Of a stretch of 64,000 nt of DNA, positions 47,329 to 59,628 are shown in pieces (within the stretch, counting starts at the first letter, position 1; the number at the start of each line of letters is the position of its first letter). A model generated the notes under the pieces. That model saw only the letters and a program-made list of their open reading frames with translations. It was not told where the DNA came from and ran no database searches. Source of the DNA: Celoporthe dispersa (Eukaryota; Ascomycota; Sordariomycetes; Diaporthales; Cryphonectriaceae); the NCBI GenBank assembly GCA_016584495.1, contig WAID01000004.1, positions 310,001 to 374,000 of the forward strand, read 5' to 3'. The position numbers were made by a program, and so were the translations under genes.

Positions 47329-48276
47329 ATGTTCCTGAAGAAGACGACCATTGCCCTGTGTTCCAGCGGCAGCCTGCCCTCGACCCTCACGCCTCCCGCG
47401 CTCATAACGTCATCACCCAGCTGCGGCCTCTCCACGACATGGCCACCACCACCACAGCCGTGCTCTGTCCGCTTGCGCAGGAGCAGGTCGGCGGCCCGGA
47501 CACAATGGCAAGGCTCACGGGCCTACGCAACTGTCAGAAACGACGGCCGAGGTGATCAGCCTACGTCCGAGGCGTCCCAACCCGCCGCTCCCGCGTGGCC
47601 CGCCACCAAGAACCCCACCCCCTACGACATCTTCGCCCAGTCCCGGCACGCACCGTACAGCAAGAAGACGTTCTACCAGCTCGTCAAGCTCTACCACCCA
47701 GACCGCCACGGTCACGCCTCCCCCTCCGGCGACAAGATACTCTCTCGTGGGACCAAGCTTGAGCGCTATCGTCTCGTCGTCGCAGCCAACAACATCCTCA
47801 GCGATCCCGCAAAGAAGCGCGCGTACGACCTATACGGTGCCGGCTGGGACTCCAAGAGCGATATGTGCAACAAGGGCTGGCGTGAGATGGACCGCGCCTG
47901 GAGGAGGGGGCCGGGCAGCGCAGCACACAATGCCACGTGGGAGGACTGGGAGAGGTGGTACGAGCAGCGGGATGGCGGCGCGGGAGGCAGCAGGGAGAAG
48001 CAGCAGCCATTGTACATGAGCAACGGGCTCTTCGTTGCTACGCTCGCGGTGTTCGTGGTGGTCGGCAGCTGGGGCCAGGCAACAAGGGCGGGGCAGCACT
48101 CCGTACACCTGATCGAGACGAGGGAGAACTCGAGCAACAACATCAGTGAGGACATGTGGAGGAGGCGGAGGGAGAAGGCCTATCTGACGAGGGAAGATCG
48201 TGTCGAGAGCTTCCTGAGACAGAGGGAGGGCTGGGGACACGAGGCCGGGCACGAAGGCCATCTGCCGAAGGACTGA
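47329..48276 (+). CDS. J-domain (DnaJ-like) co-chaperone with one membrane span, probably mitochondrial
   Basis: A single exon encodes 315 residues. The N-terminus (about 1-70) is rich in Ser, Arg and Ala with few acidic residues, suggesting mitochondrial import. The J domain runs from about TPYDIF (residue 97) to AYDLYGAGW (about 168), with HPD in LYHPDRHG. A hydrophobic segment, GLFVATLAVFVVVGSW (about 232-247), can span a membrane once, and the tail is charged and helical. J-proteins stimulate Hsp70 ATPase; a membrane-bound one would recruit it to a membrane. No Gly/Phe or zinc region is present, so it is a type III J-protein. The exact organelle is inferred. Confidence 0.78.
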   Translation: MFLKKTTIALCSSGSLPSTLTPPALITSSPSCGLSTTWPPPPQPCSVRLRRSRSAARTQWQGSRAYATVRNDGRGDQPTSEASQPAAPAWPATKNPTPYDIFAQSRHAPYSKKTFYQLVKLYHPDRHGHASPSGDKILSRGTKLERYRLVVAANNILSDPAKKRAYDLYGAGWDSKSDMCNKGWREMDRAWRRGPGSAAHNATWEDWERWYEQRDGGAGGSREKQQPLYMSNGLFVATLAVFVVVGSWGQATRAGQHSVHLIETRENSSNNISEDMWRRRREKAYLTREDRVESFLRQREGWGHEAGHEGHLPKD

Positions 48277-50413
48277 CAAGGCAAAGAGACAGGTTGTATT
48301 ACTTGGGCCGGCTGACGTATCTCTGGTCATGTCCAGGTGTACCTGCGGGACTCGAAGATTAAAACACGGCCATCGTGCCGAGGCGGCTGAGAAACACTAC
48401 GGCCGATAGACACCATGACCGCACCATCCCTTGGGGAGAGAATGACTGGGGATACAATATGTCTGCGCCATGGATCCCCGGGTGCTGCCCATAGAGGCAT
48501 GCGGTGAGGGAACGCTCACGGGGGCACCCGAGGATGGTAGGGAGCAACCAGATCTCCAAGGACCTAGGTTTGCTCTCCGGATGGAATGAGAGTCAGACGC
48601 GATGGGGCGGACGTCGAAAGACCCAATTGATATCCGGGTTTGAGGAGGCGGAGGGATTTCGTCTGTATAACTTGCCTTAGTCCTCATATCATTGAGGGTC
48701 AACATCGAGCAGTTGTGGCCTGACGGCCGCTGGTGAAGCTCAGAGTGCGAGCGTCTCGCAATTGCTTCAACTCAATACATAACATCTACAAGCACATCTG
48801 ACTGTTAGGTACATAGACCTCATCTTGTGCTGTAGCCAGAGAGCATGAGGCCCTGCTGCCCATCACTCGAGCGATCCTTCCTCTGAGGCCCAATCATGCG
48901 TGAAAGGAGAAAAGAGCACAAGGCCATCGCGAAATTTCTTTCGTGGCTGGGCCTTGCGAGACCATCGATGACTCAGCACTGTGCTGACTCATCACTTGGA
49001 CATCTGAGAGTAGCAACTTCCCATCTACGAGAGGTCACTCTTCTATGACATAAATTTCAGAAACCTGCCCAAGAACCCTCTCAATGCGACCGTTGCCTGT
49101 AGAGAATAAGCATAGGTGTCTATTACTTCAACCTACGAATGGACTTTGCCCTGACTACCACATGACCACCCTGGTGAAATGATATCCTCAGCTGCTCCTC
49201 CGGAACTGAACCTCACTCTTTGCCTTATGGGAGGACCTACCGCCAGCTGCAGGCGTTGAGCTTCCCACAGCCAATATGTCTGGCGTGGGAGTGGAAGTGA
49301 TTTCTGCTCTTGCCACCTTCTCTGAGTCCAATGCCTGGTCCCGATCAGATCTCTGTCACCTGCGCTTCGAAGATTAGATGGAAAATTAGGGCGGCTTGTC
49401 CTAGAAGCCATCAGTTGGCACAGGCCTGAAATGGGTGATACATGGAGATGTGGACTGACCTGGGGTTCGATATCAACCTGCAGGAGGAATGCCGGAGAGG
49501 AAAGAAGGCGCAGAGTACCCAAGGAAGTCTCCGTGACATCAACTGCGAGCTGCTATCTGGAGCCAGAGTACGGTATCAACCACCGTAAAATTCCGAACTG
49601 GCATTCTTCTCCATGTGGACTTCACCATTCATTGCAATACTAATCTCCTTGAGCGTCACCAACAAACACCCTTTCACTACAGATACTAAAGTTGCTTTTG
49701 TCACTTATACATAACTTGGTCCTCTCCTCTCCAGTCCGTCTGCACACTCATTCATTCAATTGGGGTTACTCAGGGCACCTTCATGGGCATCCACCTGGCC
49801 CTCTGGTCTGAATAGTCCTGTGAGTGAGACTACCCCACCCACTTCAGAGATGGTGAAAACCACAAGTTCAGGTGATGGCTACAAACAGGCTGGGTAACAG
49901 CAGGGTTGTTCATAAATTTCCCTGATGGGGGACACTGAGTCACTGATCATGCCCATAGTTCTGCAGACTTCCGTCTGATGTTAGCCCTGGCCTGGCTTCT
50001 CTCTTTTACTGTGGACACCATTCCAGGCTTCTCGAATGTGCCATTGCATTCTGTGGTTGAGTTATTGCTACTTCGGTCACCCCAAAGCACGCTATCTTTC
50101 ACATTCGTTCAACTTCTACCAAGCAGCAGAGAATTCGCCCGCTGGCGTCCTTCAACATCTCAGCCAGGTGTATTTCAACACCTACAGGAGCAAGGGGACA
50201 CAGCTCTGCTGTCTTTGATTGTGGCTCTTCAGTTCTGCACATCATTTACACAAGAGTCCTGTGTCTTTGCTTCAATATCCTCTTCATTTCCCATCTCTCT
50301 TCTACTTCATTGGTCTGCTGCAACGATCTCTGCATCACTCACCTAGGCAGGCTTCTTACCTCTGTTCCTAAACCCACCAATCTAGCTCGTCGTCCTCTTC
50401 TGAGAAACACAAG
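48277..50413. other. Long spacer
   Basis: No gene is supported in 2.1 kb. The right half is rich in pyrimidines and would be the promoter and leader of the 2EXR gene. Confidence 0.4.
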
Positions 50414-51582
50414 ATGGCTCCCTCCAGGATTCGCAAAGTTCTCGCGCCCACCAAATCCACAGCCAAGAAATCTGGGGCCAAGAAGCCCATCGAATCGAAT
50501 AGTACAGCTCAGGAGCCTGTCCCCGCCACTTCATTCCCACTGAATCGGGTTCCTACAGAGATCCAGACAATGATCTGGAGGGAGATCATCAAGCTCCCAG
50601 CCTGCCACACCTTTAAGATCCTGAAGGAGGACCCGGCATCCCCAGCCTCCGCGGCCGACCCCTGGGCACTCCGCATTCTGGCGAAAGAGACCCGTCATGA
50701 CACGTCTTCCTACCGCTTGTGGAAGAAACTACACCAGCTCCACAATATCAGCTTCGAGACAGCCTTTCGCTTCTTCACTACCAACATCCAACCTCTTGCC
50801 CTGCATCTGCCAGGCCCGAGAAACCCGAGATACGGCCGATGTGCTGCTATCGACTCTTCCAAGGACCTGGTCATCCTTGACTTCGAGAGGGGTTCGAAGC
50901 AGACATTGTTCTCCTGGTTCGAGCACACGGGCGCGCACAGCACCATGAATTTGAACCTCATCCGGAGCCGCTTCAAGCACTTCACGAAGGTAGCCCTTCA
51001 TTACCGAGCCAACCATACCAATGCCGATTTGCCAGGCCCATTCCAGTGCTACTGCCAGCCACCCGGTGCCATGCAATGCCACCGTTACAAGGCCTGTCCC
51101 CTTGAGCTGGCCTGTTTCCTGGATTGCTTCAGAAACCTGAAGGAGTTCTACTTGATTGTCCAGCCCAGACGCCAGGGCCAGATCAGATTTGCTGCTGAGT
51201 ACAAGAGTGCGTGTCCTGCCTTGCTGTATCTACTCTCTCCTTGTAAAGCTAATATTCTGCTGCAGAGAAAGTGGACCACGACGGCTTTCGCATCCCCAGG
51301 ACTGTCAAGTCTGGTGACAGCGAGACTGTTGAGCCCTTCGAGCTCTCGCACTTCTTCGACACGAAATACGAGTACATCCAACAAGCCCCGCCGAAATTGA
51401 TGCCCCTCGTTCGCACAAACAGTCCTTTCTACGGCCCTGGTAGTGCACGGGACTGCATCATCAAAACTTGGGACATCTACAAGGGCACCAGAGGCAACGA
51501 GGAGTTCCGAACTCCACAGGAGCAGCGGAACCAGTCCAAAGTGGGAATCCTGATCCCCTATGTCCTCAATGCCAAGGCCTGA
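50414..51582 (+). CDS. 2EXR-domain protein of unknown function
   Basis: Exons 50414-51206 and 51266-51582 give 369 residues. After a basic N-terminus (KSTAKKSGAKKP) comes FPLNRVPTEIQTMIWREII, the start of the 2EXR domain, a large fungal family distantly like F-box proteins in its opening helices (LP-x-E-I-x-x-x-I-W). The rest has no catalytic motif, though a cluster of Cys at about CYCQPPGAMQC...CPLEL could bind metal. Family members have no established biochemical role. Codon and base composition resemble neighbours. Confidence 0.78.
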
Positions 51583-52584
51583 CGCACAACCAAAGAAGGC
51601 TGCTTGAACTAGGTGGAGGACAATTCATGAAGCGTGGCGTCGACTGATTGACTGGTGGCTCACCATTCTGGGTATATGCACCAACTGGTTGCTTTGGGAC
51701 ATGCTGAGACAATGCAGAATTGGGGTTGAAATCAACACAAGGGAAAACAGCAGCTTTGGTGGCTCCATGCAAAACAGCATCATTAGTCGGGACTGGTCAT
51801 GGAGATGGAGGTCAGCATCTGGAACATCGCATTCACTCCTCCTATTCTCAATCTCAACACATTCCTCTGTCTCTGGTACCTCGCATGCTCATCATCTGCA
51901 TGCAGACAAACACCAATGGCAGGGATGATTCAGGAGCAAGACCTCCATTATCCTAGCAAATAGCTCTGGCTTAACTATTAAATATCACTGCTGCTTGTTG
52001 TTAGAGCATCCAAGGCAGTCTCTGCCAACACTGCTAGGGCTGCGCTGTGAAATGCTGTGTGTATTGGTCTCCAGGAGACAACAGCCTGATGGGCTTCTGC
52101 ATATGATGCTTGAGAGGATTCATGCATTCTAGATACCAAGATGAACAGCCATCTGCCTCAGTCTCATGTCAGCAGCTAATGTAGTCAGATGGTCATCTGG
52201 GTACCTTTACATACACAAGTCTTGCATTGTGCACATTCCCAAGCCTCTTGGAATATCATTTCTAGTAAAAATATCTGGTATCATGTAATTAACTCCCTTT
52301 ATGCTTTCATGCCTGTGTATAAAAGAGAAACCACCTCGTAGAACGGGTCATCACCACGTCCCGGCCATCATTGCTCGACGTATCCAGACGTGGCTCGGCT
52401 CGGAAAGGGAGCCCTTTACCTTCTAAATCCATTACCCCCTTTCCCTCATTACCGGCAATAATGGTTAGGTTTCCCATATTTGTATCGTCGTGACGGCTCT
52501 CATGTTTCTGCCCTCCATTGCCCCTCCGCATCAGAAAGCAAGATGATCTGTGACGCTGCCAACTCCGGATGATGCATCATCTCG
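51583..52584. other. Convergent 3' spacer
   Basis: One kilobase between two gene ends. Nothing coding or structural is recognised. Confidence 0.4.
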
Positions 52585-53466
52585 TCATACGTTCGTCCAC
52601 TGTTGTTGTTGCCTCGCGCCCACCTGCTGGTTGTAATACGCTCTCTGCGGGAAGTAGCCCTGGCCCTGCCCGTGCATGCTCATCTCAGGAGGGGTGTACA
52701 CATGCGAGGGCGCAGGCCGCTGCACGTCGACATAGCTTTCGGCAAACGCATCGCTCGCGTCGTACTCGGGCGAGGTATACTCGTCTCCATGATACGGATC
52801 CACGCCGCCACGGTACGACGAAGACGAATCTGCGCTGGGAGGGTAGTTGGTCGTCCTCTCGGGTGAGTGGTGTTTCCTCCAGCTGTTGTTGGTGTTCCCT
52901 CCCTGCTGTGGGACCTGGAGGTGTTGAGAGTGGTAATATTCTGCGGCGGGCGGGCTGTGGTCACGGCCATACTGAGCGCCGTAGGGGTCGTAGCGGCGCC
53001 AGTCACTGCCGCTTGGGCTGTGGGAGCGGCGGTAATCTGCACTGCGGCGCATCTCCTCTTTTGCCATCTCTGGGTCGACGACGCTGATAGCCTGTGTATG
53101 TGATGTCAGCTTGAATCTAAGATAACCAAAGAAAGGTAAAGACATAAATAAGAAAAAATTAAAAAGAAGAGTATCAAAAAAAAAGTAATAACAACATACC
53201 GACATCATGGCCTGCGATGTTCGCTGGTACCCAGCATTGTCCACCGGCGTGCCAGGCCGAGGCTCCCCCGTCGAATACGGCAGCTCGCCCTTGTCGACGT
53301 CCTCATCATCATTCAGACGCTTTCTCTTGGTGAAGGGGATCCTCCAGGGACAGCAGAAAAGATCACCCAGGAACCTCGTGATGGGTGGCACGCAGGCGAC
53401 GAGGGCGACGAGGGCCAGCAGGCCTAGAAAAGCACCTGTGGTCACGGCCGCGATGTTGATAGCCAT
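52585..53466 (-). CDS. Single-span membrane protein with Pro/Tyr/Ser-rich cytosolic tail
   Basis: Two exons on the minus strand (53466-53200 and 53091-52585) give 257 residues. The intron has a GTATGT donor; it happens to be open in frame, but it codes for Phe-rich nonsense derived from T runs and should be removed. Residues 3-30 form one hydrophobic helix, followed by a Cys-Cys-Pro (CCPW) and basic stretch (TKRKR), so the long tail is probably on the cytosolic side. The tail is low complexity, rich in Tyr, Pro, Ser and Gln, with little folded structure expected. I do not recognise the family. Confidence 0.68.
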   Translation of the reverse strand: MAINIAAVTTGAFLGLLALVALVACVPPITRFLGDLFCCPWRIPFTKRKRLNDDEDVDKGELPYSTGEPRPGTPVDNAGYQRTSQAMMSVCCYYFFFDTLLFNFFLFMSLPFFGYLRFKLTSHTQAISVVDPEMAKEEMRRSADYRRSHSPSGSDWRRYDPYGAQYGRDHSPPAAEYYHSQHLQVPQQGGNTNNSWRKHHSPERTTNYPPSADSSSSYRGGVDPYHGDEYTSPEYDASDAFAESYVDVQRPAPSHVYTPPEMSMHGQGQGYFPQRAYYNQQVGARQQQQWTNV

Positions 53467-53643
53467 CCTTTTTTTTCGCTTCTTTTCTTCTTGTTTTGCC
53501 TTCCTTTCCTCCCCTATCCGGCGACTTCCGACGCCGCGGACTGTTGTAGGTCGTGTGCTTGGCTATGCGGGTGTGGTGGAGGGTACCAAGTAGGGATTCA
53601 AATAGACGTGCAGGAAGGAAGGAGAATAAGAAGAAAAAAAAAG

Positions 53644-53676
53644 GTGTGTGTGTGTATGAGTGTGTAAGTGTGTGTG
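53644..53676 (+). repeat. GT-rich microsatellite
   Basis: Imperfect alternation of G and T interrupted by ATGAG and AAG. It lies about 180 bases upstream of the membrane-protein start codon. Confidence 0.75.
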
Positions 53677-54111
53677 AGAGTCTGGGTTGGTGGCTTGTGT
53701 GAGGGAAAGAAAAAGGTTGGCTTCGTGAAACTCTTCTTCCTGCAAGAAGCCTGGTATAAGTGTTTGAGATATATGAAGGTGGTGGTGGTGTAATTTTGCA
53801 CCACTGACAGAGGGCAGGGCTTCTCTCGCAGAGGCTCGTTATCAAAAGATTGACACAGGGCCCGCCGTCCGTTATAACCTTGTCAGCAAGGTAGTGGAGA
53901 TGCTCTGGTGATCACAGGGAACCCGGAAGAAGTCTCTTTTTCTTTTCTTTTTTAACCTTTAGTGCTGGGGACGCTGGATGGATCCTGGTGCAGCAGCATG
54001 GCGCCCTGCTTGGATGCGTGACATGGATGGCGATGGCTGCAAATCAGGGACGGGACGCAAGTTGCACACTGACCCACTCGATCAACCCAAACCCCACCTC
54101 AGGAATTCTTG

Positions 54112-54130
54112 CACCACCACCACCACCACC
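54112..54130 (+). repeat. CAC trinucleotide run
   Basis: About six CAC units in non-coding sequence. Confidence 0.75.
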
Positions 54131-56504
54131 CGACCAACCCCCCCAACCACAGCTATATTTGCATATTATCTGCCTTGTCTGCCACTGCATGGCTCGTGGC
54201 CCGTGGGCCCCCCTACCTAGGTGTATGACTTCATCTGGTGGAGGGGTGGTCCCTGGTAGGTTTCATGGGTGCTACCATCCTGATCTCCACCCTCGTCTTT
54301 TGGGTGCTATCGCGCAGGCGATTGGATAGGCGTCCCAGGTCTCGAACGCTATCGCTGCAGCTGTACAAACTGTACTGTTCCTTGTTCTCCCCTCCCACCG
54401 ACGTCACGCAGAGAGAAATGCACCGCCTCACTCGCCACGCGCAGTGTGCTGGACTCTACAGTAGTGCCCTCCTCGCGTGGCTGCCTCGATGGCGACCAGC
54501 TGCCTCTCTGTGGCTGTGAAGAGGGGCACAGATGATCACCGTATCCTCTGCCTTGAGCAAACCTGTGCTCTCTTTCCCCCACTTTCTCGTTTATTGGTTC
54601 TCACGCTCCCTCTCTCGGGTATTCGGCCTTTTTTGTTGTCCTTTTTTTCTTTTCTTTCTCGTCCGCGCGTTTCTCAGCTCGGCCGAAGTTGAGGCAGCGC
54701 AGTGCATAAAAACGGGGGACGGACGGATAAAGTTGCGAGGCAAAAACGCTGTCGAGACTCTCTGCGTTTCGCCATCTTGCTCCGTCTGGCGCCAGCTGCT
54801 CAGCCACTCCCGCATCACCCCAGGACAGACAGACTTGCCCCGGGGAGCGCCCGCTCACCAGGCCCGTTGCGACTGGTGCAATTGGCGCGCAGAGCAAGTT
54901 TTGGATCGCTTTACCCTCAGAAAGAGCGAATTCGAATCAGATGCAAAGTATGCTGAACATGGCTTCGTGACGAAGAGGTCTTGGTTGTACCCTGGTCGTG
55001 TTGGATGACTCGCTGTGGCCGGGAGGAAAAGGGTGCTTCGCAACAATGTGTAACCCGCTAAGTCGCCAGTAGATGGCGGCTTCATTCCAGAGCATGTTCC
55101 TCCATAAGTAGCTATCCTCACAAGACCATGCTCCTTTCTTTCTTGTATCTCGTCCGTATCATCTATGCTAATTTAGCCGTGTCGAGATGCTGATTGATTT
55201 ATAGAACTCTATTCTTCTGTGTTTACAAGTACGAAGTCCTAATATGGCTTCGTTTTCTGCTCGCTAAAGGACCCTCCAACCCCCTTTTCTTCTAAACAGA
55301 GAGAGAGAAAGAGAAACTTACGGCGTCCTTTCAACATCGAATTCGTACTGTATCTTGGCTAAATACTAGAGGCTACGCTTGGATTGGCGCAGGTCTGGTC
55401 TCCTGCGAACCACCGGATATGTTCATCAGTCCAGTCCTTTGGTGTCTCACCCTCTCCATATTGCGAGGTTGGTTGGCGTTAGTTATCCTTTCGACCTGGA
55501 ATGGATTGAAATCTACACCTGCTGCCTCTGCTGCAGCTGGCAGGCAGCTACATGTACTTCGTCTCAACTTACACACACAGAGCGGTCGAATTATGCACTG
55601 CTACCGATTGGTCAGGATCTGGTGGTTGGCTGGAGTAGTGGTCAGGCGCATTATTGCGATTAATATTGAAGACATCTCAAACCACGCTATCCAGAAATAC
55701 AGCAATTCCGCCAGGTTGTCCTATGAGACCCAGACACAGTGACAGCCGTAAGCCTGCCGTTGGGACGGCTATGGTTGAGCCAGCACCGCAAAGGAATTCC
55801 CTGAAGACCGAGAGGAAGGGCGCGCTGTAGCAAGCTGGAAAGCAAGGGTACCAGCTTGGCAGGGTGTGGAGGGCCAATTCTTTTTTCCTTTTCCTCCTTC
55901 TTCTTCTTCTTTATTTTCTTCCCTTATGTATCTCTCTCTCTTCCTGTACCTGGAATTTAGATTGAGAGCATCCTCATTTGAGACATGAACTCGTCCCCCA
56001 ACTTCCCTACCCACTTTTTGGAGCCCGAGGAAAATTGTACTGTCTCTTGCCCCGGGACATGATAATGACCAGACTAGTAATAATAATAAATCGAAGAAAT
56101 GTTTCCAGGAAGGAGAAAAAAAGGAAAGGAAGGGAGAAGAAAAAAGAGACCACGATCAAAATTGAAGACGAGGCTGGACACCAGCCCCCCTCCCCCACCT
56201 CCCCAAATTTCCTGGGGTTGGAGAGCTGTCAACGCCCTACAGCTGACAGGGGCCGGGATCCTGAGTTTATCTTGCCTTATCAGCGGGAGTGCTTACACGG
56301 CTTACAGGCGGGACCCCTGTCCACGGACCTGCTATCCATCCGCTGGCTCGTCATCCGTGCAGCTGCCTCGGTGACAGGCCATCTCAGATATGAGCTTGGT
56401 GGGAATTGCTTCCTTCCAAAAAGACACAACACCACACCATTGCTGTGATAGATGGACTGAACACCAGGCTTCCACCGTACTCACCACATCTGTCTCTCGC
56501 CAGA

Positions 56505-58225
56505 ATGCGCTACCTTACGCCCGCCCACTTGCTACTCCTGCTGAGTCTCCCGCAGCGTGTAGTGAGCTCTCCATCTCGCCGCCAGGCTGGGCAGGTCGTC
56601 CTCGCGCCACCCTCTTCGAGCCACGACCACGACCATCACGATGACGCCGCCGCAGATCTCTTTGTCGGCGTTCATGGCGAACATGTCGTCGACGACAGCA
56701 TCCTAGCTGCCCTCAGTGCCCACTCCGACCCAGTCGACGCGCTCATCTCCCTCCAGCCCGAGCTGGCTGCACAGCTGTCTGAACGGCGCCTGATCCACAT
56801 TCTGGGACAGGCCGAGCCGGAGTGGATGGCCGAGGGGGACAAGCTGCACCTCAGGAGGGATGGCAAGAAGTTTATGGACATCACAGATCACCAAGACCTA
56901 TACAAAGACCCTGTGAATACCTGGGCAGGGAAAGCCAGTCAGCGAAGCCCTCTTCCTCCTACTCCTCCTCCGCCTCCTCCTCTTCCTCCTACGAGAGTAC
57001 TGACGCCGTCGTGGGTACAGACCTCCCCGACCTAACCCACCAAAGGCTCGTTAAGCCACTCTTCCCTAAGATCTCGACCGAGCGCATGCACGACGTTCTC
57101 GAGCATATGACCTCCTACTACAACCGCTACTACGGCGGGCCCACCGGCGAGGAGAGCTCGCAGTGGCTGCACGACCATATTCAGTCTATCATCGCCGAGT
57201 CCCCCTACCACACCCACATCTCCCTCGAGTACTTCACCCACCGCTTCCCGCAGTCCTCCATCATCGCCCGCTTCGAGCCCAAGGTCCGCGACTTCGACAA
57301 GCCTCTGACCATCATCGGCGCCCACCAGGACTCGGCCAACTACCTGTTCCCGCTGCTACCGGCGCCAGGTGCGGACGATGACTGCTCCGGAACCGTGAGC
57401 ATACTGGAGGCGTTTCGGGTGCTAGCCCTGAGCGGGTATGTGCCCAAGGATGGACCCGTGGAATTCCACTGGTATGCGGCAGAGGAGGGCGGGCTGCTGG
57501 GGAGCCAGGACATTGCCGCGTATAAGAAGAAGGAGGGCGCCCACATCGGAGCCATGATGGAATTTGTACGCCACCTGACCCCGTCCAACCCCCCCCCCTC
57601 TCCATGTTCTCTCGTCCGAAGTAGTAGAGAGACTAACCAGCTGGCCTCAACAACCAAACAGGACATGACCGCCTTCATCGCCCGCAATGCGACAGAGAGC
57701 ATCGGTTTCATCAAGACAGACGCAGACGCCCCTCTGACGAAGTGGGCCGTGGAGCTGAGCGAGGCCTACATCTCCATCCCGACAAGCGTATACGAGCTGA
57801 TGCCGTGAGTCATCTCCTACATACAACATCATCATCACTGTCATCCACCGTCTAGACTTGCAAGGTGACTGACATGGTATGCTTTTCGCAGTGGCGCCGG
57901 CTCTGATTACATGTCCTACACCAAGCTGGGCTTCCCGTCGACATTTGCAGCTGAGGGTAACCCAGTCGCGGGCGGCTTCCCTGGCGAGTTTGACCCATAT
58001 GTTCATACTATCAACGACAAGATGACAGTCGATGACGAGACTGGGTATTTCTCTATCGATGTGAGTTGCCTCAACCCCCCAACCCGGCCGTCTCCTTGGG
58101 CAGCCTCCCCGCCCAGCGGCACAGCATGACTGATACGTAGTCTGAACAGCACATGGCGAGGTTTTTCTGAGCTGGCCATTGCCTTTGCTGTCGAGCAGGG
58201 CGGCTGGGACAATGCCTGGAGGTAA
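56505..58225 (+). CDS. Secreted M28 zinc aminopeptidase (leucine aminopeptidase type), with two frameshifts
   Basis: Exons 56505-57565, 57662-57804, 57892-58060 and 58150-58225, about 478 residues when corrected. It starts with a signal peptide (LLLLLSLPQRVVSS), then a propeptide of about 90 residues. Zinc-site motifs are GAHQDS, GADDDCSG, the catalytic Glu in WYAAEEGG, an Asp in KTDAD and a His in VHTINDK. Such enzymes release N-terminal residues from peptides outside the cell. A Ser-rich low-complexity linker lies after WAGKASQ. The frame breaks at the A run 56931-56933 (one A missing) and at the T run 58162-58166 (one T too many, which otherwise ends the protein about 17 residues early). 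Exon lengths become whole codons when both are corrected. Confidence 0.86.
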
Positions 58226-58791
58226 GAGGATCCCGGATAGAGCGGGGGATCATTGTGTAGTGTTGTATATATGCCAGAATATAAACCTGAAGCATATTTT
58301 ACCCATCAGGTTAGTCAGCCAGCTAATAATATCGATTTCCAATTTCGTGTTACTTTTTATGTCCCTCTCCTTTCCTACCTTACTTGGTACCTACCTACCC
58401 TGCCATGCCACGAGCCCCATGTGATCACCTCAGCAGCGACCATACGGTTCTGCCGTGAGGCGTTTGTCCAGTAGAATAGGGCTGAGTGCAATCCATACTT
58501 AGCCTCGCACATACTGTGATGTGCCACTGTCAGCAGCTAATATGGTGCTATAGGATTCAGCTACTAATATAATCATAGTCCCTAATGCAATATGTCTTCT
58601 CTTTTTTGTTATCAGTATCACTCAGCTGTGGTTGTCATAAGGCTGCCTGGCGAATCTGTGTACATACAAAGTTGCTTGCTCCCCTGCCCGTCTCTCCTGA
58701 GGCTGTCGATGTTGCTTTGTCGTTCGAAAACTCCTACCGTATCAAGTCCTACTCGTTATACTACCAAGCTCAACGCCCGGGGCGAGTGAAG
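58226..58791. other. Spacer
   Basis: It should hold the end of the aminopeptidase transcript and the promoter of the cupin gene. An in-frame ATG at 58585 could extend the cupin protein, but the added part is not cupin-like. Confidence 0.4.
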
Positions 58792-59628
58792 ATGGGCGGA
58801 CCAGATATCTTCAAGACCCTGCATATGGGCAAGGTAAACCCCCTTTTCCCTCCCACCCCAACGAGCCAACATTATCTTTCGAAGCTCTAACGTTGCGTTC
58901 CGCACCCAACCAACAGGGCACGTACATGAACCTCCTCTTCGACCCCTCCCTGCCCCCCGACTCCCTAGACCGCTGGCAGGCCGAGGCCGTCTGCGAGGCC
59001 GACAAGCCAGGCGTGGCACCCTTTTCGGTGCCCTCGCACTGGCACAAGGGGCACTCGGAGTACATGACCGTCGTCGAGGGCCGCATCAAGTTCACCGTCG
59101 ACGGGAAAGAGACGGTCGTGGGGGCTGGGGAGAGTATAGTAATTCCTGCGAATACGGTGCATGCGATTGAGGGGTTTGACGGGGAGAGGGTTGTGCTTAG
59201 GGAGCGGGCGGATCCCCCTGGGAATTACAAGGCCGCGTGAGTTGTTTTTTGTTCTTTCCTCTTCCCTTCACCCTTGTTCTCTTTTGTAGGTGGTGTAGAA
59301 TTATGCTGGGTATCGTTGTTGCTCTTTAATGATCGATGTTGAGCTTATCGCTTGTTGACAATGACCTGCTGGCGCGGGGTGGCAACTCCAGGTTCTTCAA
59401 CAACCTCATGGCACAAGGCTGGCCGTCGCCGTTCTTATACCTGATGAGGGCCTTTTACGATGGCGACGGGTATCCTGCGCTTGGGCTGGGCTGGAAGGGG
59501 TTCGATGTCGTGGTGAGTGCTTCTCTTCCTGGGCTGTGTTTTCAGACGACTGACTTCTGGTATAGTTCGTGACAGTATTCGGGCTCGTTGCGAAGCTGTT
59601 GTTGCCGGCCAAGCCGAAGCTCGAGTGA
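58792..59628 (+). CDS. Cupin-domain protein of unknown function
   Basis: Four exons in phase (58792-58833, 58917-59236, 59392-59512, 59566-59628) give 181 residues. The cupin barrel is clear. Motif one is in PSHWHKGHSEYMTVVEG (His, His and Glu able to bind a metal), and motif two is in GAGESIVIPANTVHAIEG with its His. The C-terminal third (about residues 121-181) is hydrophobic and aromatic, a tail that I recall in similar mould proteins. No substrate is known. The gene has no frame defect, unlike its left neighbour. Confidence 0.8.

Larger units (their letters stand above)
53467..56504. other. Long spacer with simple repeats
   Basis: No gene is supported in 3 kb. It contains a GT-rich microsatellite (53644-53676), a CAC triplet run (about 54112-54130) and purine tracts near 56107-56150. 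Confidence 0.4.

Noticed and set aside
49978..50346. Plus-strand open frame of 122 codons before the 2EXR gene
   Set aside because: Its hydrophobic Ser/Leu composition matches a pyrimidine-rich leader. No ATG context or homology.
53092..53199. Phe-rich second membrane helix in the 257-residue protein
   Set aside because: It derives from T runs between a GTATGT donor and a CAG acceptor, so it is an intron rather than a transmembrane segment.
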